Assembly: GCF_030167925.1 (NCBI RefSeq)
Contig: NZ_JASKUT010000001.1
Span: forward strand, 496,001 to 560,000
DNA: 64,000 nt
From: Paenibacillus silviterrae
Lineage (GTDB): Bacteria; Bacillota; Bacilli; Paenibacillales; NBRC-103111
Direction: 5' to 3'
Shown here: positions 45,252-54,709 of the stretch, piece by piece
How the letters are laid out: the number at the start of each line of letters is the position of its first letter
Numbering within the stretch: the first letter of the stretch is position 1
Position numbers and translations under genes: made by a program
The notes under the pieces: generated by a model
What the model was told of the DNA's origin: nothing
Database searches by the model: none
Seen by the model: the letters and a program-made list of their open reading frames with translations, nothing else

Positions 45252-46193
45252 GTGAATACTACCACCACATCTGTCTCACTATCCGACCGAAAAAAGGCCA
45301 GCCCGAAGCGCAATGCCTTGCGTCGCAAAGAAAGCATTGCGGGCTTTTTATTCGTAAGTCCAATGTTAATCGGGGTCACTCTGCTGACCTTGCTGCCGAT
45401 CCTGGCTACATTTGTGCTCAGCTTTGCAGATTGGAACTTCGTTGCCGGTATGAAGGGAATCAAATGGACCGGCTTTGACAATTTCACCAAGCTGTTCTCG
45501 GAGGAAAGCTTCCTCATCTCCTTAAAGAACAACTTCATCTTTATTTTTACGGTGCCGATCTATATGCTCGTCTCGCTGCTGCTGGCGATTCTCATTAACA
45601 AGCATGTCTATATGAAGAGCTTTTTCAAGGTCGCATATTTCATGCCTTACATTTCCAGCGTGGTTGCCGTAGCGATCGTATGGCAGGTCTTGTTCCATCC
45701 GTCGGCCGGACCGGTAAATCAATTTTTGATGTCGCTCGGATTCGATAACCCGCCGAAATGGATTGCTGACCCGGCATTTGCCTTACCTTCCGTTATGATG
45801 ATCTCCGTGTGGATCTCGATCGGCTATAATATGATCGTTTATATGGCGGCTTTGCAATCGATTCCTAAGGATCTTTACGAGGCTGCCGATATCGACGGTG
45901 CGAACGGCTGGGTGCAATTTACGAAAATCACGGTTCCGATGTTGTCACCGACGTCTTTCTTCCTGCTCGTAACGGGGATTATTTCAACCTTCAAGGTGTT
46001 TGACCTGATTATGGTTTTGACCAAAGGCGGACCGATGCAGTCCACCAGCATGCTCGTCTACTACTTGTACGATCAAGCGTTTGTCAGTCTCCGTGTAGGC
46101 TATGCATCTTCGGTTGCGGTTGTCCTGTTCCTCTGCGTATTGCTGATTACGGTATTGCAGTGGTTCGGTCAAAAGAAATGGGTTAATTACTAG
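45252..46193 (+). CDS. ABC sugar importer permease, MalF/UgpA-type
   Basis: A 313-residue permease with about six membrane segments and the EAA loop EAADIDGANGWVQFTKITVP. Unlike the LplB-type proteins elsewhere in the window it is of the shorter MalF/UgpA type for mono- and oligosaccharides. GTG 45252 is preferred over GTG 45240 because AAAGGTGAG lies at the right distance before it. It is followed 12 bp later by its MalG-type partner. Confidence 0.92.
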   Translation: MNTTTTSVSLSDRKKASPKRNALRRKESIAGFLFVSPMLIGVTLLTLLPILATFVLSFADWNFVAGMKGIKWTGFDNFTKLFSEESFLISLKNNFIFIFTVPIYMLVSLLLAILINKHVYMKSFFKVAYFMPYISSVVAVAIVWQVLFHPSAGPVNQFLMSLGFDNPPKWIADPAFALPSVMMISVWISIGYNMIVYMAALQSIPKDLYEAADIDGANGWVQFTKITVPMLSPTSFFLLVTGIISTFKVFDLIMVLTKGGPMQSTSMLVYYLYDQAFVSLRVGYASSVAVVLFLCVLLITVLQWFGQKKWVNY

Positions 46194-46205
46194 GAGGGAC
46201 TCCCC

Positions 46206-47039
46206 GTGAAACAATCTATCAATGTATCGAAGCTGGTGACGACGATCATTATGCTGGGTGTCAGCATTTTGTTTCTCATGCCGTTCATCTGGATGCTCTC
46301 CGCTTCCTTCAAAATCGAGGCGGATGTCTTCAAATATCCGATTCAGTGGATTCCCGAGCGTTGGAATCTGGTGGAGAACTATAAAGAAATTTGGGCCGGG
46401 CAATATGCCTTCTATGTATATTATTGGAATTCCATTAAGGTTTCCGTTCTAACCACCTTGATTTCTTGTGCCGTGTCCGCACTGGCGGCATACGGCTTCT
46501 CGAAGGTAGATTTTCCTGCCGGCAAATGGTTATTTCTGATCGTGCTTGCTACCTATATGGTTCCATCTCAGGCGATTTTGATTCCGCAATTTATTTTATA
46601 CCGTAATATCGGGCTGTTTGACAGTCATTTGGGCCTGATCCTGCTAGGAAGCTTCAGTGTGCTGGGTACCTTCATGCTTCGCCAGTTTTTTATGGGACTG
46701 CACAACGACTTTATCGAATCGGCCAAAATCGACGGCGCGGGCCACTGGCGCATCTTCTGGCAAATTGCTTTCCCGCTTGTGCGTCCGGCCATCGCAACCT
46801 ATGCGATCCTTCGCTTCATCTGGACCTGGAACGATTATCAGAACCCGCTCATCTTTATCCGTACAGACAAGCTGTATACCATTCCGCTAGCAGTGGATAA
46901 GTTCGCATCGATGAACGGCGAGTTCTACTCTCTCATTATGGCGGCGGCGGTTTCTGCGATTCTGCCACTGCTGATCGTATTCATTATAGGTCAGAAAAGC
47001 GTTATCGAAGGCATTGCCGTAGGCGGCGTGAAGGGATAG
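46206..47039 (+). CDS. ABC sugar importer permease, MalG/AraQ-type
   Basis: A 277-residue permease with the EAA loop ESAKIDGAGHWRIFWQIAFP and C-terminus EGIAVGGVKG, typical of MalG/AraQ subunits. It starts with GTG after GGAGGG. It forms the pore with the 45252 protein; the binding protein at 47175 has its own promoter 135 bp downstream. Confidence 0.93.
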   Translation: MKQSINVSKLVTTIIMLGVSILFLMPFIWMLSASFKIEADVFKYPIQWIPERWNLVENYKEIWAGQYAFYVYYWNSIKVSVLTTLISCAVSALAAYGFSKVDFPAGKWLFLIVLATYMVPSQAILIPQFILYRNIGLFDSHLGLILLGSFSVLGTFMLRQFFMGLHNDFIESAKIDGAGHWRIFWQIAFPLVRPAIATYAILRFIWTWNDYQNPLIFIRTDKLYTIPLAVDKFASMNGEFYSLIMAAAVSAILPLLIVFIIGQKSVIEGIAVGGVKG

Positions 47040-47053
47040 TATTCTCGGAGGAA

Positions 47054-47117
47054 GTAAAAATAACGTTGATAGTGGTAAATATCGCGTCATACGGCAGCTT
47101 CCTCTACTAGCTATAAT
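47054..47117 (+). promoter_or_regulatory. Promoter with tandem 21-bp operators, binding-protein gene
   Basis: GTAAAAATAACG (47054) is followed 21 bp on by GTAAATATCGCGTCATAC (47075-47092). TATAAT lies at 47112-47117, 19 bp after the second site. It matches the promoters at 45144 and 48961 in sequence and spacing. Confidence 0.6.
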
Positions 47118-47174
47118 GAGCATGTAGACAACTAATATAAAATTCATAGTCAATACCATGATGGAGGGGCTAAA

Positions 47175-48548
47175 ATGAAAAGAAAAGTATGGACCAGCAT
47201 GATTTCGGGTTTGGCTGCCGTTAGCTTGCTTGCAGGCTGCGGAGCTGAGAAGGAAGCACCGTCCGCAGGAGCGGCTAACGGCGGGGCGGCAGCAGGGCCG
47301 GTTACGATCAAGTTTCATGCCTTTGGCAGCGAAGCTCAGCAGGCTTGGACGAAGGTGATCAGCTCTTTCGAAGCTAAATATCCGAACATCAAGGTGGAGC
47401 TTGTCAACCTGAGCGAGAAGGGCGACACACAGGAATATGCGAAGAAGCTCGACCTGGCTGCGGCATCCGGCGAAGCAATGGACGTTATGATGTTCAGTGA
47501 AGCAGGGATGTACGCGCAGCGCGTAGCGCTTGGCATGGTAGCGCCGATTGATGAGTTTATCCAAAAGGAAGGCTACAAGGTAAACGAGGAATATAAGGTA
47601 GATACGGCGCTGAACGGCAAATATTATGCGCTCCCCGGGAAGTTCAACCCTTGGTATGTGCTCCTGAATAAGGATCATTTGAAAGAAGCGGGTCTTGAGG
47701 TGCCGAAGGACTGGACTTGGGATCAATTCGCCGACTATGCGAAGAAGCTGACGAAGGGTGAAGGCGCCAGCAAGCGTTACGGCACCTATTTCCACGGTCC
47801 TCAGGGCGGCGGCTGGCTCGAGTATACAAGACTGGCATTGGCCAACCAGCCGGATAATTCCGACTACTTGAAAGCAGACGGCACTTCCAACCTGACGAAT
47901 CCTTTGTTCAAGAAGTCGATTGAGCTCCGTTACCAAATGGAGAAGGTTGACAAGTCCTCCGTTCCTTATGCGGATATGATTTCGCAGAAGCTGCACTATC
48001 GTCCGCAGTTCTTTAACCAATCCGCAAGTATGGTCGTTATCGGCAGCTGGATGAACTCGGAAATCGGCGGTACGGATCAGTTCCCGCTGAACTTTAACGT
48101 AGCGGTAGCTCCGTTCCCGAAAAATAACGCTTCCGATCCAAGCGGCTATTCCATGGTGACAACCGACTTTATGGCGGTTGCAGCGAACTCCAAGCATAAG
48201 CAAGAAGCGTATCAGTTTATTCGTTACTTCACAACCGAAGGCACCATCGCTCAAGGCAAATATGTTCCGTCCTGGAACAAAGTGAAGAATGAAGATATGA
48301 GCAAGATCATCGATACGATCCTGGCCGGCACGAAATCTCCGGATAAGGTCGACAAAGAGTCGCTGAAGTCGGTTCTGGCGAACTCCCGTGCATCCAAGCT
48401 GGTTCCTCCGACATCGTTCCAAGCGGATGTGTATAAAGTGATCAACGAAGAATATGAGAAGCTGATTCTCGATAAGCAAAATCTCGATGCCATGCTGAAA
48501 AATTCGCAGGATCGCACTCAGAAATTGATCGATTCCAATAAGAAGTAA
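47175..48548 (+). CDS. Extracellular solute-binding lipoprotein (family 1)
   Basis: A 457-residue lipoprotein with lipobox LLAGC (Cys22), the capture subunit for permeases 45252 and 46206. It has the family-1 fold hallmarks FEAKYPNIKVELVN and a segment near YYALPGKFNPWYVLLNKD. GGAGGGG precedes the ATG. It is the most cleanly matched binding protein to MalFG-type permeases in this window, with its own tandem-operator promoter. Confidence 0.94.
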   Translation: MKRKVWTSMISGLAAVSLLAGCGAEKEAPSAGAANGGAAAGPVTIKFHAFGSEAQQAWTKVISSFEAKYPNIKVELVNLSEKGDTQEYAKKLDLAAASGEAMDVMMFSEAGMYAQRVALGMVAPIDEFIQKEGYKVNEEYKVDTALNGKYYALPGKFNPWYVLLNKDHLKEAGLEVPKDWTWDQFADYAKKLTKGEGASKRYGTYFHGPQGGGWLEYTRLALANQPDNSDYLKADGTSNLTNPLFKKSIELRYQMEKVDKSSVPYADMISQKLHYRPQFFNQSASMVVIGSWMNSEIGGTDQFPLNFNVAVAPFPKNNASDPSGYSMVTTDFMAVAANSKHKQEAYQFIRYFTTEGTIAQGKYVPSWNKVKNEDMSKIIDTILAGTKSPDKVDKESLKSVLANSRASKLVPPTSFQADVYKVINEEYEKLILDKQNLDAMLKNSQDRTQKLIDSNKK

Positions 48549-48560
48549 GACTTTCAAGAG

Positions 48561-48611
48561 GCCTGTCGCCGGAAGTAGAAACATCTGCTTTCGGTGGCGG
48601 CTTTTTTTTTA
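48561..48611 (+). terminator. Rho-independent terminator of the binding-protein gene
   Basis: GTCGCCGGAAGTAG pairs with CTGCTTTCGGTGGC (wobbles), followed by nine T residues. Confidence 0.85.
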
Positions 48612-48960
48612 TGTTCTTGAAATGCCCCAAGTAAAGGATACAATTCTGCTATTGTGCAGAAATTTACGATCCCAAACGAAGGTTTGAACGAGATTTGTGA
48701 GAATAGGCACCTCTGAGAAGGCACAATGTCCGAAACCGAGGCAAATGGCCCAGGAATGTTGTATATACGCAGAAATCTTCTTTCTTTTTGATTGAAACCA
48801 TAGGAAAAAGCTGCCTATTTGCACAATTGTGCTGTTCAAAGAGAAAAAAAACCGCCTCGACCCGGACCCGACCGGAATGTCTTTTGATCCAATCAACGGT
48901 AGGGATAGGAACGGATCATGCGATGGAAATCGTTTTTTTCGCATACATTTTCAAAAGGAA
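48612..48960. other. Non-coding stretch with small palindromes
   Basis: No gene can be supported here. A perfect 12-bp palindrome GCACAATTGTGC (48821-48832) and a 6-bp hairpin TTCTGC/GCAGAA (48644-48661) are present. A 111-codon open frame on the minus strand has no ribosome-binding site and resembles nothing I know. Confidence 0.5.
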
Positions 48961-49023
48961 GTAAAGATAGTAGAATAGGATGTCAATATAACGTTATGCT
49001 AGGGTGAGACGAAGTTTTATAAT
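48961..49023 (+). promoter_or_regulatory. Promoter with tandem 21-bp operators, two-component operon
   Basis: GTAAAGATAGTAG (48961) is followed 21 bp on by GTCAATATAACGTTATGC (48982-48999). TATAAT lies at 49018-49023, 18 bp after the second site, one base shorter than at 45144 and 47054. It excludes translation starts before about 49030. Confidence 0.6.
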
Positions 49024-49045
49024 GATGGAGAGGGGAGGGAAAGGG

Positions 49046-50863
49046 ATGATCCGGCGTTGGCTGCACCTGTTATCAATAAAGTCCTTCCGCACGAAGCTGA
49101 CTCTGGTATCCGTCCTGTGCGTTATGCTTCCGACCCTGGTCACGATGAGCGTATACAACTACTTGACCCGCGACGCCGTGAAGAATCAGGCGGTATCCAA
49201 TGCAAGACAAACACTGAAGCTGGTGGACGGGAATGTGTCCAATACGCTGGAGTACATGCTGTATTTGATCAACTACATTCAGCTGGACCCCGGCACACAA
49301 ATGCTCCTAAAGCAGCTGAATGAGACCCAATATGATAAATACAGCTCTCTTACCACAGAGCAATACGTGGCGGGAAATGAAATTTTAAATATGATCGAGG
49401 GCTTGACCGCCGCCGGCGAGAAGAGCTACCTTACCGTGGTTCTGAAGAACGGTTTGTACTATACCAACTATCAGAGCTACGAATTCGAACCGGACAAGCT
49501 GCTGAAAGAACCGTGGCTTGAGGAAGCAAACAAGGTATATGGCTTCAATTCCTATTGGCTTGGGACTACTCCTACCGTATTTAAAAGCGATCAGAAGACG
49601 AATCCGTACCAGCTGACCGTTGCGCGGCCGCTGCGGCATGGGGATCTGACGATTTACGGGTACGTGGTGGTCTCGATATTGGAAAGTCAACTCCACCAGT
49701 ATTTTCAAAATCTCGAGGCAGGCCAAGAAGTCATGCTGCTGGATCAAGAGGACCGCATCCTGTCCCATTCCAATCAGGACAAGGTAGGACAAGTGTTTAC
49801 TTACCTTGAGCAATCCAAGAAAAATGCGGATCCCGACATTGTCCATATCGACGATGTCGATTATTTAATATCAAGCTATAACATTGTGTTTAACGGCTGG
49901 AAGCTTGTAGCACTGTCACCTTACCGAACGGCGATTTCACCCATCAACGCCATTTTCGAGAACGTATTTTTGTTCCAGGTCGTTTCATTTGTTCTGTTCC
50001 TGATCTTGCTGATGCTTGCTTTGCGGGCATTTACCAAGCCGCTCCTGAAGCTGGACAAGGTGGCTTCGTCCGTTCAGAAGGGCGAGCTGCATCTGCGCTC
50101 CCACATCCGGGGACAGGATGAGATCGGCCGGCTTGGCAAATCGTTCGATCAGATGCTCGACCGAATCTCGCAGATGATCGTTGAAATAACCGATACCCAG
50201 GCCCGTAAGCGAAAGGCCGAGCTGAACATGCTGCAGGCGCAAATCAATCCGCACTTTCTGTTTAACGTCCTGAATTCGATCCGGATGAAGGTGCTGGGCC
50301 GCGGGGACCGGGAAAGCGCCGATATGATCAGCTCCTTATCCAAGCTGCTGCGCATGACGATCCAGGATCAGGGGAATATTCCGCTTCACGATGAGGTGGA
50401 GATGGTCATTGACTATATGAAGCTGATGAACATGCGGCAGAAGCAAAAGGTGGAGCTGGACATTGACATCGCCGCGGATGCATTCCGCGAAGAGGTTCCG
50501 CGCTTCTTTCTTCAGCCGATCATTGAGAATGCGCTGATTCACGGTCTGAGTCAGAAGGCGGGAACGATTCGCATTCAAGCAACCGCTCAGGAGGAATATG
50601 TGTGCATTCGAGTGGAGGATAACGGCCAAGGCATGAACGGGGAGGCGCTTACGTCACTGCGAAACCGCTTGATCAAACGGGAGGCAGTCACGGCGGAAAC
50701 GGATAAAAAAGGCTTCTCCAGCTTAGGCTTGGCAAACGTCTATGAACGAATGCGGATGACGTTCGGGGAATCGTTCCGCATGGAGATCAACAGCGAGCCG
50801 GGGGCGGGGACAAGCGTGATTATGACCATCCCTAAGCAAAAGGAGGAGACAGCCTATGTATAA
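49046..50863 (+). CDS. Sensor histidine kinase, YesM-type
   Basis: A 605-residue membrane kinase. Membrane segment 1 is near the N-terminus (LTLVSVLCVMLPTLVTMSVY), then an extracellular Cache-like sensor, membrane segment 2 (FQVVSFVLFLILLMLAL) and a HAMP region. The His_kinase domain has phosphoacceptor His403 in QINPHFLFNVLNS, and the HATPase has an N-box around Asn495 (IIENALIHGL). Together with the response regulator at 50856 it senses an extracellular signal. The start at ATG 49046 fits GAGGGAAAGGG just before it; ATG 49004 lies upstream of the -10 box. The regulator gene overlaps by 8 bp. Confidence 0.93.
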   Translation: MIRRWLHLLSIKSFRTKLTLVSVLCVMLPTLVTMSVYNYLTRDAVKNQAVSNARQTLKLVDGNVSNTLEYMLYLINYIQLDPGTQMLLKQLNETQYDKYSSLTTEQYVAGNEILNMIEGLTAAGEKSYLTVVLKNGLYYTNYQSYEFEPDKLLKEPWLEEANKVYGFNSYWLGTTPTVFKSDQKTNPYQLTVARPLRHGDLTIYGYVVVSILESQLHQYFQNLEAGQEVMLLDQEDRILSHSNQDKVGQVFTYLEQSKKNADPDIVHIDDVDYLISSYNIVFNGWKLVALSPYRTAISPINAIFENVFLFQVVSFVLFLILLMLALRAFTKPLLKLDKVASSVQKGELHLRSHIRGQDEIGRLGKSFDQMLDRISQMIVEITDTQARKRKAELNMLQAQINPHFLFNVLNSIRMKVLGRGDRESADMISSLSKLLRMTIQDQGNIPLHDEVEMVIDYMKLMNMRQKQKVELDIDIAADAFREEVPRFFLQPIIENALIHGLSQKAGTIRIQATAQEEYVCIRVEDNGQGMNGEALTSLRNRLIKREAVTAETDKKGFSSLGLANVYERMRMTFGESFRMEINSEPGAGTSVIMTIPKQKEETAYV

Positions 50864-52466
50864 AGTCATGCTGGTGGATGATGATTACCCGGTACTGGAG
50901 CTGCTGTCGGAGGTCATCCCTTGGGAGCAGCTGGGCTTAGAGCTCGTAGGTCAATATGAGAACGGAGCCGTCGCCCTGGAAGCGGCGCAAACGCAATTGC
51001 CGGATATTATTGTTACCGATATCGGCATGCCGAGGATGAACGGCATCGAGCTGATCCGCGCGATCAAGGAGCTGCAGCCGGCGACGCATGTGGTTATTTT
51101 AACCTGCCACAGTGAATTCCATTATGCTCAGCAGGCCATGAAGCTCAATGTCCAGGATTACCTGCTGAAGGACACGCTCGATCCCGAGGATTTGCGCCGG
51201 CTGCTGGAGCAGCACAAGCGCAAGCTGGATGAAGAGCACAACAGTATGGAAAATCAGCAGAAGCTGCGAAATATGGTGAACCGCAACAAGGAGCGGCATA
51301 AGGAGAGCTTCATACGCGCGACGATTCACGAGCCGATCCTGACGGAGCAGCTCTGGTTCGAGGATGCGGCCGCCTGCGGCCTGGAGCTGAAGGACCGCGT
51401 GTGCTTGCCGATTGCGTGTTATATCGACGGTCAGCGGCTCGCCAGGCAGCGTTTTGTTACGGACGATGTGCTCCGGTTTGCCGTGAATAATATATTGGAG
51501 GAGATTTTGGCCTCGGAAGGGAAGGATACGGTTCATTTCACGTATGACGTATTAAGGTCCTTTCTGCTGATTCCCTCCGGCGGAGGGATTAAGAGCAATC
51601 CTTACGATGAAGCCGTGCTGCTGCTCAAGCGGATCCAATCGATGGTACAGGCAACCTTGAAGATCCAGCTATCCTTTATTATCGGGCAAACCTGCATCCG
51701 TCCGATTGAGCTAAAGCATGAGCTGATGGAGCTGCTGGGCTCGGCGGGCCAACGCTTCTATATGAGCAGCCAGTCGATTCAGAAGAAGACGCCGGTCGCT
51801 TTTACCGAGGAATCCGTGCTTTATTCCTCCTATGATGATGCGGTCAACGGCTTCCGGGAAATGCTGATTGAAGGCAACGGCGCGGCAGCCCGTCCGGTGG
51901 TAACGGAGTGGATCGATTTTATCAAATCCCGCCACTTCCGTCCGGAAACGGTGAAGGACTGGCTGCTGAAGCTGGTGCTCGATTTGAAGCTTAAGCTTCA
52001 AGCGATGCAGTTGTTCCGCAATCATTTTTCCGTAGAGATATTGCACCGTGAACTGCTGGAGATGGACACGCTGGAGGAAATCAAGCAATGGATGATTCAT
52101 TTTTTTGAATCCTCGCTGGTGATCGTCGAAGGGGTGAAGGTGCTGAGCAAGCGCACCGAGGTGCTGGATGCATGCCAGTACGTTTCCCTTCATCTGAACA
52201 AAAAGATCAGCTTGGATGAGGTGGCGGAGCATTTGTATATGAATCCGAGCTATTTCAGCCGTCTGTTCAAGAAGGAAACGGGTGAGACGTTCATCGAATA
52301 TGTAAACCGGATGAAGGTGGCACGGGCCAAAGAGCTGCTGGATCAAACGAATTTATCCGTTGCGAAGATCGGTGAAACGCTCGGCTACGAGAATCACAGC
52401 TATTTCATCAAGATGTTTAAATCCGTTGCCGGGATGACACCGAACGAATACCGTGGCGAGGGATAA
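50856..52466 (+). CDS. Response regulator with AraC output domain, YesN-type
   Basis: A 536-residue regulator: receiver domain with phosphoacceptor Asp55 (IIVTDIGMPRMNG), a long middle region, and a C-terminal AraC HTH in roughly the last 100 residues (NPSYFSRLFKKETGETFIEY). It is the partner of the YesM-type kinase that it overlaps by 8 bp. The tandem 21-bp repeats in the promoters of all three nearby transcription units are its most likely targets, since AraC-type proteins bind direct repeats about two helical turns apart. The ribosome-binding site AAGGAGGAG lies inside the kinase gene. Confidence 0.94.
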   Translation: MYKVMLVDDDYPVLELLSEVIPWEQLGLELVGQYENGAVALEAAQTQLPDIIVTDIGMPRMNGIELIRAIKELQPATHVVILTCHSEFHYAQQAMKLNVQDYLLKDTLDPEDLRRLLEQHKRKLDEEHNSMENQQKLRNMVNRNKERHKESFIRATIHEPILTEQLWFEDAAACGLELKDRVCLPIACYIDGQRLARQRFVTDDVLRFAVNNILEEILASEGKDTVHFTYDVLRSFLLIPSGGGIKSNPYDEAVLLLKRIQSMVQATLKIQLSFIIGQTCIRPIELKHELMELLGSAGQRFYMSSQSIQKKTPVAFTEESVLYSSYDDAVNGFREMLIEGNGAAARPVVTEWIDFIKSRHFRPETVKDWLLKLVLDLKLKLQAMQLFRNHFSVEILHRELLEMDTLEEIKQWMIHFFESSLVIVEGVKVLSKRTEVLDACQYVSLHLNKKISLDEVAEHLYMNPSYFSRLFKKETGETFIEYVNRMKVARAKELLDQTNLSVAKIGETLGYENHSYFIKMFKSVAGMTPNEYRGEG

Positions 52467-52522
52467 CGCCTATACGCAGAAGGCTGCGGGCGTGAAAAAA
52501 ACGATAAAGCGGGGAATGAAAC

Positions 52523-53650
52523 ATGAAAATGGCGGAACATTGGGTTCAGGAAGCTTGGACCCGGACGGTGGAGAAGGTAGCATGGACGAGCAAGCGGATC
52601 GGCGACGGGTTCCCGCATGCGAGCAAGAACGGGAAATATGTTCTGGAGGCACCTTCCTGGTGGACGGCCGGCTTCTGGCCCGGCTTATTGTGGCTGCTGT
52701 ACCGGGACACGAAGGACGAGACGCTCAAACAGCTGGCGGAGTCCTGTGAGCGGCAGCTGGATCAGGTGATCAGCGATTATTATAAGCTGGATCACGACAT
52801 CGGCTTCATGTGGACGCTGACCAGTGTAGCCCGATATAAGCTGCTCGGCGAGGAAGACTCCAAGCGCCGCGGCTTGCTGGCTGCGAACCTATTGGCTGCG
52901 CGCTTTAACGTGCAGGGTAACTATATTCGGGCGTGGAATCCATGGAGAGAAGGGGATCACAATGAAGGCTGGGCGATCATCGATTGCATGATGAATCTGC
53001 CGCTGCTCCATTGGGCCACGGAAGTGACGGGGGACCCGCGGTATAAGCATATTGCGGTCCGCCATGCGGATACCGTGCTTGCTCATTTTATCCGCCCGGA
53101 CGGCTCCGTTAACCATATCGTGATCTTCGATCCGGAAACCGGCGAGAAGCTTAGCGTGAACGGCGGACAAGGCTATGCGCCGGACTCGGCCTGGTCTCGG
53201 GGAACCGCCTGGGCCTTATACGGGATGAGCCTCAGCTATCGCTATACGGGGGATGAGCGTTATTTGAACGCGGCGAAGCGGGTGGCGCACTTCTTTATGG
53301 CCAACCTGCCTGAGGATCATGTGCCACACTGGGATTTCCGGCTGCCGGAGGGAGTACCGGACTATCGCGATTCCTCGGCGGGAGCCTGCGCGGCCTGCGG
53401 CCTGCTGCTGCTTGCAGAGCAGGTGTCCGGGCAAGAGCGGAGCCTTTACCGGAATTCGGGAGAACAAATTCTGCATTCCCTCTATGCCCATTACGGTTCT
53501 TGGGAAACGGATGAAGAAGAAGGACTCATCCTGCATGGAACGAGTCATTACCCCGAACGGAAAAATATGGACGTACCGCTGATTTACGGAGACTACTATT
53601 TCGTCGAAGGCCTCTCAAGGCTGCTTGGTCACGGAGAGCTCTTCTGGTAA
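52523..53650 (+). CDS. Unsaturated glucuronyl hydrolase (GH88)
   Basis: A 375-residue (alpha/alpha)6-barrel enzyme of GH88, without signal peptide, so it works in the cytoplasm on imported oligosaccharides. It hydrates the 4,5-unsaturated uronic acid left at the chain end by polysaccharide lyases. The catalytic pair matches the well-studied unsaturated glucuronyl hydrolase of Bacillus sp. GL1 (Asp88 and Asp149): here Asp92 in LDHDIGFMW and Asp154 in AIIDCMMNLPLL. It follows the two-component genes by 56 bp with no terminator, so it is in the same transcript. This makes the 45252-53650 cluster a lyase-product import and breakdown pathway. Confidence 0.93.
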   Translation: MKMAEHWVQEAWTRTVEKVAWTSKRIGDGFPHASKNGKYVLEAPSWWTAGFWPGLLWLLYRDTKDETLKQLAESCERQLDQVISDYYKLDHDIGFMWTLTSVARYKLLGEEDSKRRGLLAANLLAARFNVQGNYIRAWNPWREGDHNEGWAIIDCMMNLPLLHWATEVTGDPRYKHIAVRHADTVLAHFIRPDGSVNHIVIFDPETGEKLSVNGGQGYAPDSAWSRGTAWALYGMSLSYRYTGDERYLNAAKRVAHFFMANLPEDHVPHWDFRLPEGVPDYRDSSAGACAACGLLLLAEQVSGQERSLYRNSGEQILHSLYAHYGSWETDEEEGLILHGTSHYPERKNMDVPLIYGDYYFVEGLSRLLGHGELFW

Positions 53651-53691
53651 AGTAGAAAGAAGAGATAGGCTGCACAAATCAACGGCTAACT

Positions 53692-53735
53692 AGAAGAGCT
53701 CAGGGCGAAGGTCGCCTTTCGGGCTCTTCTTTTTT
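53692..53735 (+). terminator. Rho-independent terminator after the GH88 gene
   Basis: AGAAGAGC pairs with GCTCTTCT at the base of a stem with an inner hairpin; TTTTTT follows. Confidence 0.85.
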
Positions 53736-53750
53736 CGGAAGGGAGCAGAC

Positions 53751-54605
53751 ATGAAAGAAAATTTCTTTTACTCCGGCTTCTTCACCTCGTTTCATATTTG
53801 GAATGTGCTCTACAAAATAGCGGAGAAAGGCTCATCGTATCCTACGCACAAGCATCCGTTGTTTGAAATTTTATATTGCGAAACCGGACGCATGAGCGAA
53901 TGGGTGAACGGAGTGGAATACTCTCTCGAATCGGGGGATTTCATCCTGATAAACTCCAATGATCTTCATTATTTGGAAACGCACGAGGAAAGCCGCTTTT
54001 TTAATTTCCATTTTGATGTCGAGCCGAGAGAGGTTCATTCCTTATTCCATGCCCTGCGGAAGCCCATTGCCAGCGTACAGCAGTCCCCGGACATCAGGAG
54101 AGAAATTCACGGCTGGATGCAGAGGCTGATCTCGCTTTTTCGTTCGGAGGAGGAGCTTGCCTTTACCCAGAAAATGATCCTGCAGTCCAATATGATGCAG
54201 TTTCTTGCATTCATTCTGGAGAAGATCGTGATTCCAGATACCGCGATGAATGCGCCGACCTCCTTATCGAGGTATCAGATTGCCACCGAGGTCGCTTATG
54301 TGCTGGAAACCTCCGGCGGGACGGAGCAGGTGCTCCTGTCGGAATTGTCGGCTCGTTTGCACGTGCATCGGAATTACATGACCAAGTGCTTCAAGCAGGT
54401 GTACGGTGTTTCTCCCAAGCATTATTTGATGAAGGTGAAAGTGGAAAAAGCAAAAAAACTGCTGCAGGAAACTACGCTTTCCATTGAGGCGATTGCCGAA
54501 GCATTGGCTTTTTCCTCCCCCGCATACTTCTCTACGTTTTTCCGTTCGCATGTTGGGGTCACCCCCTTTAGGTATCGCTCCGGCGAAGCGAGTGCAAAAT
54601 TGTAA
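53751..54605 (+). CDS. AraC-family regulator with cupin-like N-terminus
   Basis: A 284-residue soluble regulator. The cupin-like N-terminal half shows HKHPLFEILYCETGRMSEWV and GDFILINSNDLHYLET; the C-terminal HTH shows VHRNYMTKCFKQVYGVSPKHY and SPAYFSTFFRSHVGVTPFRYR. AAGGGAGC precedes the ATG. It stands alone after a terminator, upstream of the binding-protein and GH43 genes, which it probably regulates. Confidence 0.9.
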   Translation: MKENFFYSGFFTSFHIWNVLYKIAEKGSSYPTHKHPLFEILYCETGRMSEWVNGVEYSLESGDFILINSNDLHYLETHEESRFFNFHFDVEPREVHSLFHALRKPIASVQQSPDIRREIHGWMQRLISLFRSEEELAFTQKMILQSNMMQFLAFILEKIVIPDTAMNAPTSLSRYQIATEVAYVLETSGGTEQVLLSELSARLHVHRNYMTKCFKQVYGVSPKHYLMKVKVEKAKKLLQETTLSIEAIAEALAFSSPAYFSTFFRSHVGVTPFRYRSGEASAKL

Positions 54606-54709
54606 TTTTTGTGTTCGTCTATTAATTGTTGCTCCTGAGGGACAGTGATAAGATGGCTTCATGAAACGCTTTCATAAGCGATACGATTTCTTATTCGAGG
54701 GGGCATATC

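Noticed and set aside
46887..48584. A 565-codon open frame on the minus strand
   Set aside because: It lies antisense to the binding-protein gene at 47175, has no ribosome-binding site and its amino-acid composition is that of a mirrored gene.
48609..48944. A 111-codon minus-strand frame
   Set aside because: It has no ribosome-binding site, and it begins inside a terminator T tract; composition is not protein-like.
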